This document shows, in pieces, positions 1 to 10,849 of a stretch of 64,000 bases of DNA. How positions within the stretch are numbered: position 1 is the stretch's first letter; each line of letters starts with the position of its first letter. Origin of the DNA: Synaphobranchus kaupii (lineage: Eukaryota > Chordata > Actinopteri > Anguilliformes > Synaphobranchidae); NCBI GenBank assembly GCA_029718625.1, contig CM056379.1, positions 62,647,626 to 62,711,625 on the forward strand. Reading direction: 5' to 3'. Below the pieces are notes generated by a model, which did no database searches, was not told the origin of the DNA, and was given only the letters and a program-made list of their open reading frames with translations. The position numbers and the translations under genes were made by a program.

Positions 1-914
1 AAACATTTATACATTTGTGACACCATTTTCTTCCCACTCTTGTCTTTCACAAACCTTATTAATAAACTTTCTATGGGAGTGGGTGGTTGTTTATGGGTGT
101 TCCAGTCCCTATGTGACATCAAATAATTTCTCAATTGCAGATATCTATAAAAATCTTTGGAACCTAAACCAAATTTATCTTGTAATTGTTTAAATGATTT
201 TAAAATCCCCCCCTCAAACACTTGGTCTATTATAATAAGCCCTTTCTCTGCCCACTCCCCAAACCCAGCGTCTAATTTGACTGATAGAAAATCCACAATC
301 TTAGAAATCTTCATTACTCTTGATATTGTTAAAGGTGCGTCCACCCCTTTTCTCACCAGTGACCAAACCTTCTGGGTGCAATTCATCCATTCATTTTTTA
401 TTTTGAGTTTTTTCCGACTCTTTTGGTCCAAAAATGGCAGCGTCTCAAGAGGCACTAGTGGGCATGATTTTCTCTCTAATTCCAGCCATGTCGTCTCTTC
501 ATTTTGCATTAACCATTCAGCCATTCCACGCATTTGTGCAGCCCAGTAATATACTTTCAAATTGGGAAGATTAAGGCCTCCTTGATTCTTTGGATAAGTT
601 AACCGCACAAATTTAACCCTAGGCTTCCTCTTCTGCCATATAAAAGTGGAAATCAACTTATCCAGCATCTTAAAGACAGAGGCCGATATCCAGATGGGTA
701 AAGACTGAAACAGATATAATAGCCTAGGGAGTATATTCATCCTAACTGTTTCAATTCGACCAAACAATGAGAGTGGGAGGATCTCCCATCGAGATAAATC
801 TGATTTTATTTGAACAATAAATCTACCATAATTTGCCTTGTATAATTGTGACGTTTCTGGGGTAATCACAATGCCTAGATACCTGAATCCCTGTGCTGAC
901 CACTTAAATGAAAC
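1..914 (-). pseudogene. LINE ORF2 C-terminal region, downstream of the nonsense codon
   Basis: Reading on in the RT frame past the TAA at 915-917 gives about 304 codons with no further stop up to the window edge. It begins with a segment containing RYLGI, the usual region just after the RT palm, and includes NQGGLNLPNL and YYWAAQMRGM, which are typical of the L1/Tx1 C-terminal half. So one substitution appears to separate this part from the RT domain. The element's 3' end lies outside the window. Confidence 0.75.
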
Positions 915-1988
915 TTAAATTAAATCTAATTGAGACGGCCATCCACCCACTAACATCATAGCCTCCATTTTGGATTCATTAACTTTATAACCTGAGACTG
1001 TCCCAAAATCTTTTAAACATTCTATTAATGCTGGAATAGAGGTTAGAGGGTCACTAATATACAAGATTACATCATCGGCGTACAGCGATATTTTATGTGG
1101 TCTGCCTCCATCCGATGATATTCCTTGTATTCCAGCATTCTCTCTTATCATTTCTGCCAACGGCTCTATACTAATTGCAAATAACAATGGGGATAGAGGG
1201 CACCCTTGTCTAGTCCCTCTATTTAATTGAAATTGTTTCGACGTGTACCCATTAACTCTGATCCTTGACATTGGTCCGGAATACAATACTTTAACCCAAT
1301 TAACAAAATCAGATTGAAACCCCATTTTCTCAAGTGTATGTTCCAAATATAGCCAGTCTATTCTATCAAATGCTTTCTCAGCATCCAAGCTGAGAAGCAT
1401 TGAAGTTTGTTTATTTTCACGTGCCACTGAGATTATATTCAGGGTCCGTCTGATGTTATTAAATCCTCCAAGTCTTCCAGGTATGAAACCTGTCTGATCC
1501 GGTTTAATTATTTTAGTAATACACTTCTGGATTCTTTTAGCCATTATAGTACTCAGTATCTTTAAATCACTACAGAGCAAGCTTATAGGTCTGTATGAAG
1601 TACAGTTTGTAGGGTCTTTCCCTTCCTTGGGAATCACAGTGATTATTGCTTCAGACCATGTTTTAGGAGGGTCTCTCTCCCTAAGAGCGTAATTAAATAC
1701 TCTCAGCAAAAGGGGTGTAATCTCCTCCCCAAAACATTTGTAAAACTCCCCTGGGTACCCGTCTATCCCCGGTGATTTATTATTTTTCAAATTCTTTATA
1801 ACTTCTTCAATTTCCTCCTTCGTGATTGGTTCTATCATTGCTTTCGATTCTCTTTCATTTAATTTAGATAAATGAATTCTCTCAAGTAAGGTTCTGATTT
1901 TTCCTGCTTTATCCTCCATTACTGGTGAGTCATACAATGCTTTGTAATAAACAGAGAAAGCTTCCGCTATATCTTTAGGGCGAGACAC
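915..1988 (-). pseudogene. LINE ORF2 reverse transcriptase domain, broken
   Basis: This 357-codon open segment encodes the RT core that would copy element RNA at a nicked target. Motifs in order are SPGIDGYPGEF near residue 73, YRPISLL near 130, QTGFIPGR near 165, DAEKAFDR near 203, GTRQGCPLSPLLF near 259 and YADDVILY near 303. The aspartates of YADD and of DAEKAFDR, which bind metal in this family, are both present. The listed start is a GTG inside a longer frame, not a real start. The upstream part is in another frame after the homopolymer at 1991-1999, and translation would stop at 915-917. No sign of host use. Confidence 0.85.
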
Positions 1989-2204
1989 TGTTTTTTTTTG
2001 TGGAGGGATTCATAATTTTCATAACTACCCGGCTTGCTTGTGTTTTACGTAACTGAAATGCCAGTAGCCGGCTAGCTGTGTTTCCTAATTCATAGTACCT
2101 CTGATTGGAAAATCGTAAAGCGCCTTCAACTTTGTATGTAAGTAGATCGTTTAAGTAGAAAGATTACAAATTCAATTTGGAACACTGCCCCTTTTTTCCA
2201 TACT

Positions 2205-2760
2205 TTGGAGATTTTCACTATATTTGATATTAATGAATTCCAGATATGTATATTTGTTTTCAAATTTTATAATAATTCACTTCCAGTTTCTTTTAACAAT
2301 TTTTTCTTTGTCAACTCTGAAATCCATTCTTATGGTACCAGATCTGTTGATCTTCAGAACAAGATCTTTACAGAACTAGTCTTGCCCAATTTTCATTTAG
2401 GTACAGAGGTGCAGTAGTATGGAACAGCCTTACCCTTAATACTTTTAAAAAATCTCTAAAACTGTTGAATGTTGCACTCCGCATTTCTTTGAATTAATTC
2501 CATTCCATATATTGTCACATATATTGTCTTATGCACAGTATTATTGATTCTTATATGACCTTATGTAACATTCATTTATGCATTATTGTTTGTTAATTTT
2601 TTTGATTTCCTTTGTTTGTATAGGTTATGTACTTTATGTGCGTGCCTATTTTTGTGTGTTCAAGTGTGTGGATATGTGTTTGTATATGTATGTATGACAA
2701 ATGTACATGTATTTATGCAATGTATGTTTTCAGGGTGGTTTTTACTATAAGCCCTTAAGT
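2205..2760 (+). mobile_element. 3' end of an L2/CR1-like LINE
   Basis: Plus-strand frames carry the C-terminal signature of Jockey-superfamily fish LINEs: a stretch with HSYGTRS followed, after a frame change near 2400, by a short segment ending in a stop. The rest, to a G-run near 2767-2778, reads as 3' UTR rich in TATGT and GTGT steps. Only the tail of the element is present and its exact clade is uncertain. Confidence 0.55.
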
Positions 2761-2914
2761 GTGTGTGGGGGGGGGGGTTACACAACCTGTGCATTTTAGC
2801 TCTTTCGCCCCAAGAGCTTTGGATAACAGGTTCTTAGTTCGGTTTCTTTCCTTTACTCGTTTTCTCTAGTTTTTGCTTTGTTTCTCAACCTCCTGTGAAG
2901 CCTAATGATTTAGT

Positions 2915-2980
2915 GCGTGAGGTTATTTTGTTATTTATTCTCGCTGTTTATCGAGAATAAATAACAAAATAACCTCACGC
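2915..2980. repeat. Perfect 29-bp inverted repeat with 8-bp loop
   Basis: Bases 2915-2943 are the exact reverse complement of 2952-2980; the loop is 2944-2951. A shorter outer pair, CAACCTC near 2886 and GAGGTTG near 2985, extends the symmetry with unpaired bases between. The surrounding 2790-3150 looks like repeat-derived UTR sequence with no coding frame. Confidence 0.9.
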
Positions 2981-3243
2981 TTTTTGAGGTTGCTTTGATT
3001 TGCCTTGTGCTAGGGAAGTTTTGCTCCCGTTCTTTTGTTTATCTCCTCCTTGGTGTGGTTACTTCTGCTTTTGTGACGTATCTTTCTAGATACGCTTTTA
3101 GAATCCTTATCGACCACGTCTGGTTCTCCGAATCTTACTCTAACCCTCACATTTATATATTTTTTTAAAGATGACTTAGTCATGGTTTTCTGCGTAAATC
3201 ACTATTTAAGATACAATTTGGCAGGGCAAGGCTCTCTGCTCAC

Positions 3244-3439
3244 CATAGAAGAAGTAGGAGAAGATAATGTGAAGGTCCTTGTTGCTCGTCAGACTGTTGT
3301 TCACTTCCGTAGCGCTAGAGCTGGACAGCTTGAAGACGGAGGAGCATAAATGGGCAATGTGGGACTTGAGCAAGAACAGAGCCAGCCAGAGTGGGATCAG
3401 CTTCAGTGTGGCCAGGTAGTGGGTCTTCTTGGCTGAGAC
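3244..3439 (-). CDS. retsat: retsat coding exon: membrane-proximal/substrate region
   Basis: This 196-nt exon continues the retinol saturase frame. Its acceptor is a polypyrimidine tract plus CAG ending at 3440; its donor is GTGAGC starting at 3243. It starts in phase 0, matching the AAG that ends the previous exon, and leaves one base (G), as expected for a split glycine. The 65 codons start with VSAKKTHYLATLKLIPLWLA and end with DLHIIFSYFFY, which follow the RETSAT family pattern of a hydrophobic KLIPLW segment then a 'L..SY.F.' segment. The exon has no catalytic motif of its own. The following exons lie beyond the window. Confidence 0.85.
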
Positions 3440-3863
3440 CTGGGGGAAGGAGGAGAGGGCTGTGATTAGCTCGATATGTCCAATCCATTTGGCTTTATTG
3501 CATCCTCATATTTAGCACTGATCACTGATGCCATGATGTTTTGAATAAGGGTTACTTGCAAACTTGGTTTTTGTCAGACTTGTACTCTATAAGGCGCAAA
3601 AAGCAAAAAAGTGCATTTTATCTGGATATTAGCTGGTAGAATGTTTATGGCCTTCAGAAAGTGCTTGAGTGAGACGTTGCATTTTAAACTAATACAGTAC
3701 ATATTAACTCAACCACTGTAAGAGTTGACATAACACTAGGATTTTGCTGTGCACTAATAGGTATAACATTTATTTGTAGCCAGGAATATCATTGCAGCAA
3801 ATTCACGAGAAGTGGACCACAGCCCATGTCATCTTGGTAAAGGTGACAGCAAATATGCAATAC

Positions 3864-4105
3864 CTTCATAATTTTGAAGAAGGCGTCGATGGCTTCAGTG
3901 TCATTTGGGAACTGCTTCTTTAGGCTCTCTTCCATATGGGTTTTGCCGGAGTAGATGTGATAGTCTCTGCGGTCATCACTGAGGCCGATTACAATGGTGT
4001 CAAAGTGTTGTTCCAGTTCCACAAACTCCAGCTGCCCCTCTGTGATCTGGTCCATGGCGATGCGAAATAGACTGTTTTCATGCAGCTGGCCGATGTAGTG
4101 AAGTC
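3864..4105 (-). CDS. retsat: retsat coding exon following the FAD-binding exon
   Basis: The 242-nt exon starts after TGTCCTGCAG (acceptor AG at 4107-4106) with GA, which completes the glycine split by the upstream donor at 43662. It ends at AAG before GTATTG at 3863, a weak but GT-type donor. Its 80 complete codons include LHYIGQLHE, MDQITEGQLEF and YHIYSGKTHMEESLKKQFP, which I recognise as the segment after the dinucleotide-binding fold of all-trans-retinol 13,14-reductase. That enzyme is an ER-membrane, FAD-dependent reductase saturating the 13-14 double bond of all-trans-retinol. The intron to the next exon is 424 bp, in sharp contrast to the ~39.6-kb intron on the other side. Confidence 0.9.
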
Positions 4106-4149
4106 CTGCAGGACACACAAGCTGTCATCAGTCACACTTATCTTTGCTC

Positions 4150-4572
4150 CGTTCTGTACTCTAGCACTTTGAGTTTGAAAGGATGAACTATTTAGAAATT
4201 ATAGAACCTTTAGTACATAGCCACCCCCCGCCCCCCTCATTTTTGAGCATCAAAAAATATTGGACAGAATAAAGTAATCATTTTTAATATTTGGTCGCAT
4301 ATCCTTTGCATGCCATGACTTCCTGATGTCTGTGACCCAACAATATCAAAAGACTCTTCATATCTTATTTTCTGGCACTCTTACAAGTGATACTATAACT
4401 TCTCTGCATTTGAATGGATCTCTATGGGAATTGGGGGGTGTGACTAGATTTAGCTGTAAATTATGCTGGAACAGTACGGAATACATGGTTGGCGAAATGG
4501 CTGTAAGTCATCAAGGGTCTGAGGTATCAAGCGAGCCTCAAACCATCACTTTGCTGCCAGATATGCAGTAGA
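4150..4572 (+). repeat. Dispersed repeat, copy A (other copy at 62232-62719)
   Basis: From the AGTTTGAAAGGAT block through the GCCAGATATGCAGTAGATATG block this segment matches 62232-62719 with few differences. Copy A lacks a block of roughly 85 bp just after its start that copy B keeps. The short open frame at 4326-4571 is present in both copies and starts MSVTQQYQKTL, but it looks like a chance frame in a non-autonomous DNA repeat rather than a gene. Confidence 0.8.
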
Positions 4573-4692
4573 TATGGATGGATCACTTTAAGGGTTGTTT
4601 CTTCTGACAAATTTTCCTATTGAACTCTATGGAAAAATAAGCCAGGAGAAGAAACCCTTCAAGTTATCCATCCATATCTACTGCATATCTGC
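4559..4692. repeat. Imperfect foldback at the end of repeat copy A
   Basis: The 23 bases at 4561-4583 are the exact reverse complement of 4666-4688. Inner parts (about 4584-4610 against 4646-4665) pair with a few mismatches. Copy B at 62.7 kb lacks the second arm. Confidence 0.85.
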
Positions 4693-5244
4693 ATATAGTT
4701 AACACTAGCTGGTCAGTTAGCTAGCCTGCTGTTGCAGCTGACCACTTGTTTATTTTATTTCACAAGAAAACTGCTTTCAAATTGTTAATGAAATGCATAA
4801 ATAAAGTTAAATTATCACAGAAGCATCTGCTCCGCTGAAGTCCTCCCACATGAGCACTTTCAAATTTGTTGCCCGCCTCCACTCTGATTTGATTGAACCA
4901 ATCATGATATTTCCTGCCCATAGGGCATGTTTCAATAAGCAAAACTCCCATCTGCCCAAGTCTTACACCAATACATTTTATAGAATACACTGGATGAAGT
5001 TCTCATAAGATTTGTCTTCATAATAATTATAGCAATGTTTGTCAGAAATTGCCTAAGCAAAAATGGAAAGAGTACTCAAACTCGTTAATTCTGAAAAACC
5101 TTAACCCATTAATGTGGAAGTTTTGAAATGTTGATGTACCTGTTGTACACTTGACAAGCCAGTTGAGCTGATCACAAATCTGTTGAAATCTTTTACATCT
5201 GCAAATGTATGAGTCTACAGTGTGGGTTTATACATCCTTTTTTA
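4693..5244. other. Intron sequence without a recognisable feature
   Basis: AT-rich DNA. A 76-codon minus-strand frame at 4760-4990 has no domain I recognise and no splice context. I see nothing supportable here. Confidence 0.5.
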
Positions 5245-5381
5245 GTAATGTCACGCCCCCCTGCTCTGCTTGCCCTTTCCTGTTTCTCTTTTCTTTCAGC
5301 AGGTTAGCGTGGCTGTGGAGTGGGGGGCGTGGCCCTTAATAGGCAGCACCTGGAGCCAGTATCTCTCTCACTTATCCGGTC

Positions 5382-6235
5382 TAGGGTTGCAAATTCTAAG
5401 GAATTTCCTTGATCGATAGTCGTCAACGTTAATGAACAATCAATCGATCAATCGATAACAAAACAGCTAAAAATAGCTTATGACATAAAATACAAAATGC
5501 ATGTTTTTTTCCTCAATCAAAGCTTTATTGAAACATTTGAGAAATACGCCTGTTTCATAGCATAACACAAATATAATTATGAACGCTGTTTTGTTTAAGT
5601 ATGATATTTTAATAAGGCTCGGGAAATTGCGCTCACTCTTCCGAGGCGAATCAATGACTAACACATACGTCTATGACATATACAAAAATAAGATGAGCCT
5701 TAATTTAAAACTTAAATTTGCAAAATGATTATGAAATAGATAAATAACGTTTTTGAAAACAGCGCTATAATAGGTTCCCTCTTGAAATGAGAAAGCTACG
5801 ACAAACTACGACAGCTCAGGCCTCAGTTTAAAACTTAAACTGCATAAGTGCAGTAAATACCTGGGCCTGCTGATTTTTATTTAAGAATATAAGCATGTTT
5901 ACGTTATCAGGGGTGAGTCGTGTGCGCAGTCGGTTTACAGCGAGACCAGCTGCTGAAAATACGCGTTCTGATGGGACCGATGTCCCAGGCACGCATAAGT
6001 AGCGTGCTTCATGGTCGAGTGAGTCTTCTTCTTTGTAAAGTTAATAACGTTTCCTAATTGCAGTGCGCGCGCCCCCTTGTGTTTAACTTAATGATTGCAT
6101 TTCACCAACAGCTCCCATTGACACAATTAAGATGAGACCGCAAATAGTTCAATTTGATCGTTAAATTTGAAATGGTCGATCGATCAAATTATTAACGGCA
6201 ATTAATCGATCAACGATTAATCGTTAACACCCCTA
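5382..6235 (-). mobile_element. Internally deleted hAT element inside the LTR
   Basis: The 854-bp insert has 8-bp target duplications ATCCGGTC at 5374-5381 and 6236-6243. Its ends are TAGGGTTGCAA and, inverted, TAGGGGTGTTAAC. Such ends with an 8-bp duplication define hAT elements. It keeps only the 3' part of a transposase gene on the minus strand. Confidence 0.88.
5828..6034 (-). pseudogene. hAT transposase C-terminal (hATC dimerisation) fragment
   Basis: About 67 codons of open frame end at TAA 5828-5830. The segment includes ARYLCVPGTSVPSERVFSAA and then NRLRTRLTPDNVNMLIFLNK. This is the conserved C-terminal dimerisation block of hAT transposases, where '.P.TSVPSERVFS' and 'R..L.P.NV..L.FL..N' are diagnostic. 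The BED finger, catalytic domain and insertion domain are absent, so this copy could not code an active enzyme. A stop lies just upstream near 6040, so the fragment may begin at a former exon boundary. Confidence 0.85.
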
Positions 6236-6448
6236 ATCCGGTCGGACAGACGGTTACTTTGTTCTGCACCTTCAACACTGCTTACACTGATCGCAGCCAT
6301 CACCTTGCTAAGACACTGATATTTCACATCCCATAGTATTTGTGAGTATTAATTTAAAAAGAATAAATAATTGTTATCCCTAGAAGTCTGTTGTGGCGTG
6401 TCTCATTTTCCTGTTGACGACTGATAACAAGCGGTCGTAACAGGAAAG

Positions 6449-6466
6449 TGGGCGCTCGTTCGAGAT
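6449..6466 (+). promoter_or_regulatory. Possible primer-binding site of the Gmr1-like element
   Basis: Seven bases after the 5' LTR comes TGGGCGCTCGTTCGAGAT. A TGG start close to the LTR is expected because it pairs with the tRNA CCA end. The tRNA species cannot be assigned by eye. Confidence 0.4.
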
Positions 6467-9420
6467 ATTTTGATACATTGACTAACTAATGGGTTTTTAT
6501 AACTTGTTGGTTACTAAGGTGGTCGTTCCTTGTTCTTGAATGGAGAATGGGGACACGTATTGGCAAATCAGAATTAACATCGGTGTACTGGCAAAAACGT
6601 CAGAAGTAGTTCCGGGGCATGATTTGCATATGTCGCTAGGAGACACGCTGTGTTAGTATAAGGAATAGAAATGAGCAAAGTAAAAGTTGATTGGTGCGAC
6701 AGTGTTTTGATACACGTCTTGGTTTAGGAGGAGCTTGTCGAAAGTGAAAACCCTTCTAATTGTGTTAAACGTAGGACTAGTGTACCGTAGTATTCTTTGT
6801 GTTGCCCATGAGGGAAAAATAAACATCTCAGTATCTTCTCTGATGTCAGAGAGTTTTTATTATTCCTGTTTTATCTTGTGCGCGGTTGCTGCCGATTGAG
6901 GACTGGTGGACGTGAGTAGCCTACAACTTGTGTGTTGACATGCAAATGGTTTTGGAGCTATAGTAAAAAATAAAATAAAATAACCCCTGTTAGGTGGAAG
7001 CGACGTATCCCGTTTTGGGGTATCGTTGAGCGAATTGGTAAAAATTATTTTTTTTGTGTAGCTGCGCAGTTAACGGCATTTGTGCTGGGCTCACTTCCAT
7101 AGTGTGGAGCAAAGTTTGTTAATTGAATTGTGTACCGTGCCATCGGGCTAATGTGATTAAATTGTCTCACTGCACGAAGACTAGGGGAGAGCGAGTTAGT
7201 TAGCTTGTTTACTGCCAGTTAGTTTTGGTGTGCCGTATAGGGGGGAAAGGTTAGGACGATTATAAGCAAATAATTATTAGAACATTAGGTAAATTTTTTT
7301 CAATATTAAATGATTAACCTATCATCATTAATAGAATATTTTATGTACAATGTACTAATAAAACTAACGGTTTCTTTTTCTTTTCTTGTTTTTGGCAAAA
7401 AGTACACATCCAGAGAGCCTCTTCCCCCCAGCAGGAGTCCTGCCGTCTCAAACCTGTGGCGGGGTGGGCAGTGTCTTAGTAGTCGGCGAATTTCAAGTTA
7501 AACCCGCAGTTCTGTGGTTAATACAAACAGTGTCATCTTGTGTCTTCCTAAAGTGAAAGTAGGGTTCCACAAATGGAAAGTGAGAAAAGAGTGGGCGACA
7601 GTACATCACCCAATGTTTCACAAAGGAAATCTGTGAGTGGTGCAAATTAACATGTTATCTAATTCCATAGTGAAATGTGCATGCTAGCCTACTTCATATC
7701 TTCACATAAAAAAATTATTTCCATTTCTTTCCAAAAAGAGTCTTTCCATTTTGCTCTTTTTGCCGAAATTTATTAAACGCTGGCTAGCGTTTAGCAAGCC
7801 ATTCATAGGCCTATTAAATCAGTTGTCCCTGGTGCCAGGCCCAACAGATTCAACTTCAGGCTCAGAACCCCAGTGACTCTACTCCCAACTGAAGGAGGTC
7901 AGTAACATTATCTTGAATGACAAAACAGTTAACTATAATTCAACGTCTTCCACCTATTTGTAATTTGTTTAGTGGTTTGACTGAACTCAGGATCTTTAAT
8001 TTTGCCTGCTACAGGCTACATCCTTAAACAAATCACTATTTTGAGGTTTTCTGTCATCCAACTGCACAATTATTTTTTTAATACAGAATTTAAGATTTGT
8101 CTCCTCGTCGGACCAGAAGTGAGGGTTACATGCTTGCTGCAACATATCTATTTATTTATTTATTTTTACCGTAAATTAGCTGGCTAACTTCAACACCTGA
8201 AACACATTCTGAATCTGCACGCTACATGCACAGACTGTGTCGCTGTACACCCAATAGCTAATGTGTTGTTAAGCCTACCTGCTTTTCATTTTTAGGTTAT
8301 TATGCATGTGCAACCTATTTATTTATTTATTTTTCTTATTGCATATTTTTGAGCTCTTGTAAATTCTAAATCTTCTGGGGGTGTACCAGACCCCCGATTT
8401 GATTGAGTGTAATTGACAGCCAAAGTGATAGCCATTGTAATGCTACTGTCGAAAAAGACAGGCAATGTTAAAGGTTGTATCAGCGATTTTGGGTGGAAAC
8501 ATAAATGATCACATTCATCTGATTTTTCCTCACGATCCGCTAGCTGCCCGCCCCATAAGCAGGCCGTCAAAAAACCGCGTCTCTGTAGGCAGCCTATGCT
8601 CCGAGATCGTACACAAAAACAATGGTACTACCAACTACTCAAAACCAAAATAAACAGTATTCCAACCAATCACAATGATCTGCACAAACGTGACGTCACT
8701 TCTGAAGCGAAATCCCAAACAAACATACTTATGAATAATTATGTTATGTTTTAAAAAATAGTGTTCAAGCATCCAGAATTATAACCACGTTAATAACGTT
8801 TGTAAGAAACCAAACCGTTTGTAAATCCGTCAAGATTTCAGCGAGATAAGAGTATTAGCGTTTGTGCAGATCATTGTGATTGGTTGGAATACTGTTTATT
8901 TTGGTTTTGAGTAGTTGGTAGTACCATTGTTTTTGTGTACGATCTCGGAGCATAGGCTGCCTACAGAGACGCGGTTTTTTGACGGCCTGCTTATGGGGCG
9001 GGCAGCTAGCGGATCGTGAGGAAAAATCAGATGAATGTGATCATTTATGTTTCCACCCAAAATCGCTGATACAACCTTTAAGGTGACTGCCAGTGCTAAA
9101 TGATAGTCCATGTAATGTCATTGTAACTTCAGTGTTAAAAAGATTATTAGCTTCTGGAGGTGTTATTACAGTAATTGTGCAGGGGTGGTGGGGCCCATTG
9201 CGAGATCTTTTCATGGGGCCCAAAATCCCTGGCGGCACCCCTGGCTCCATTTGCTCTGTCAAAATTGCACTGTGTTGCTCCTCAGTCTTATTTTTCAATC
9301 GTGTGGGTACCGCGTGTAGGAGCTAGAGATTTGTAAATAACGTGCTTATTGAGCTAGGGGCGTAAGCAGGTAACCGCAAATAATAAAAAAAAAAAATTTA
9401 AAAAAAATGTTTTTGTTGAT
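6467..9420 (+). other. Gmr1 leader and interspersed unassigned sequence
   Basis: No long frame is present. Features inside are the foldback MITE at 8471-9078, a short open stretch at 7573-7632 that ends at a GTGAGT donor-like site, and TATTTA-rich tracts near 8150 and 8320. The stretch is longer than expected for a leader, so an older unrecognised insertion may be included. Confidence 0.4.
8471..9078. mobile_element. Foldback MITE, 220-bp arms
   Basis: Arms 8471-8690 and 8859-9078 are both 220 bp and close to exact reverse complements. The unit is flanked by TA on both sides (8469-8470, 9079-9080), as in Tc1/mariner-type target duplication. A related copy at 49808-50239 shares the right arm and spacer but has only about 25 bp of the left end, so the long left arm here is derived. 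The frames on both strands of the arms are mirror images and not genes. Confidence 0.9.
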
Positions 9421-10403
9421 ATGGCGGGTAATCTTGATTTGATAGAAAGTGAGAGAATAAAATAGTACCTTTTTGGCTTTTAATGTTGCAGAATTGAAAT
9501 AGCTTGTGGTATATTAGGATGGCAATCCTCAATGGCTGAGAAAAGCAGAGTTGCAACAGTTGGTGCAGCGATTAGCTATTGAAAATGATATTCCTGTTGA
9601 TGTTGTAGAGCTGGTATCTGATAGTTCTGACGTTCAGTCGGCCGAAGAAAGCTGGGAATTGGCACTACATGAAATTGCATTAAAAGAATGTGAAATGGCA
9701 TTAAAAGAAGCGGCCTTAGAACGTGAATTGGCTTTAAAAGAAATGATGGGAAAAAATGAACTGGTCTTGAAAGAAATTGCTTTAGAACGGGAATTGGCAT
9801 TACAGGAAAAAATTGCAACAGAAAACTTGGCACTAGAGCGAGATAAATTGACAGAGTGATGTCGTGCAACTCTGTTGGCTAGGCCAGGCTTGGATGTGTC
9901 AATGATTAGTTCTATGTTAATGGACAACAGCTCTGTATCACGTGGGCCATCGATGTCTGATATCACACACAACCTACGCTTAATTCTAAAATTCAGCGAA
10001 AAAGATCCAGGCACATTCTTTGTGCTGTTTGAATGGTTAGCCACATCTCGTAGGTGGCCAGAGGACGAACAGGTAATAATGTCGCAGTCTGTTCTGACAG
10101 TTAAGGCCCAAGAAGCATATTCTGCCCTTTCACCAGAACAGACATTGTCATATTCTGGCGTTACAACTGCTGTCCTGAAAGCTTATGAGCTTGTAAGCCT
10201 GTGAGCTTGAGCTTACCGTCAAAGGTTTCGCAATTGGAGGCGGGGTGAATGTTGAGTTTGTAAGAGAACTGCTGCTTCAGTTTTCACGTTGGCATAGTGC
10301 ATTGGGTGTTGACAAATTTGAAAAACTGTGTGACTTAATAGCGCTTGAACAGTTTAAAAATTCAGTTTCTGATTCTGTTGCCATTTATGTTACTGAACGT
10401 AAG
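9421..10403 (+). pseudogene. Gmr1 gag, N-terminal and capsid part, broken
   Basis: A start-like ATG at 9421 (MAGNLDLIE) runs into TAG after 14 codons. Further frames carry a heptad-like, Glu/Leu/Ala-rich segment (9551-9859) that would form a coiled coil, then a capsid-like segment with LRLILKFSEKDPGTFFVLFE and AQEAYSALSPEQ (9875-10204), and then RQRFRNWRRG and DLIALEQFKNSV up to 10403. Gag would form the particle that packages element RNA. The breaks are TGA at 9857-9859, a small duplication with two stops near 10195-10210, and a frame change near 10250. A SINE-like repeat follows at once. Confidence 0.8.
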
Positions 10404-10835
10404 TAGGGGGCAATCTTCCCTCTGATCAAATAAACCCCAATGCCCCAGTGCAATGAGGGGGACACTGTGCTGTAAGAGATGCCGTCTTTCGGATGAGACG
10501 TTAAACGAGGTCCTGACTCACTGTGGTCATTAAAGATCCCATGACACTTATCGTAAAGAGTAGGGGTTTCCCCTAAATTCCCAACTTGGTTCTTTCAACC
10601 TGCCACCTAATCATCCCTCAGTTTAATTGGCTAAAATAAATCTCTCCCTCTCCACCTCAGCTGATGTGTGGTGAGCATTCTGGCGCAAAATGGCTGCCGT
10701 TGCATCACCCAGGTGGGTGCTACACATTGGTGGTGGTAGAGGTGAGTTTCCCCCTCATCATTGTAAAGCGCTTTGAGTCACCGGTTGGTGAGAAAGGTGC
10801 TATATAAATGCAAGGCATTATTATTATTATTATTA
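10404..10835 (+). mobile_element. SINE-like fish repeat with L2-type tail
   Basis: The repeat contains the CGGATGAGACGTTAAAC and GGTCATTAAAGATCCCATG blocks common in fish short retroposons. It ends with AAAGCGCTTTGAGTCACC, GGTGCTATATAAATGCAAGG and (ATT)n, the tail type shared with L2 LINEs. It separates the capsid part of gag from the zinc-knuckle part. Confidence 0.75.
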
Positions 10836-10849
10836 CTACATATAATAGC

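Larger units (their letters stand above)
1..2160 (-). mobile_element. Tx1/L1-like non-LTR retrotransposon, 5'-truncated, runs off window
   Basis: One LINE ORF2 can be followed on the minus strand from about 2155 to the window edge. It covers the segment before the RT, the RT itself and the C-terminal region. The frame is broken twice: a shift in the A9 run at 1991-1999 (minus strand), and an in-frame TAA at 915-917. Downstream of that stop the same frame stays open to position 1. RT signatures such as the YADD box and the SPGIDGYPGEFYK motif are like those of L1/Tx1-clade fish LINEs. The endonuclease half is missing, as expected for 5' truncation. The copy is dead. Confidence 0.85.
5249..6442 (+). 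repeat. 5' LTR of the Gmr1-like element, split by a hAT
   Basis: The LTR sequence is 5249-5381 plus 6244-6442, about 332 bp without the insert and its target duplication. Compared with the 3' LTR it has lost about 34 bp after the GGCAGCACCTGGAGC block. The lost block includes the TTAAATA sequence that is the best TATA-like candidate in the 3' LTR. Confidence 0.9.

Noticed and set aside
4760..4990. 76-codon minus-strand frame with four cysteines
   Set aside because: No recognisable family, no splice sites in frame, and no duplicate in the window to support selection.
7573..7632. Short ATG frame (MESEKRVGDS...) ending at a GTGAGT donor-like site
   Set aside because: It is only 20 codons with no domain and no partner exon. 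It lies within the Gmr1 leader, so a host exon is unlikely.
9576..10044. Minus-strand frames opposite gag
   Set aside because: They are antisense shadows of the repetitive coiled-coil codons of gag.
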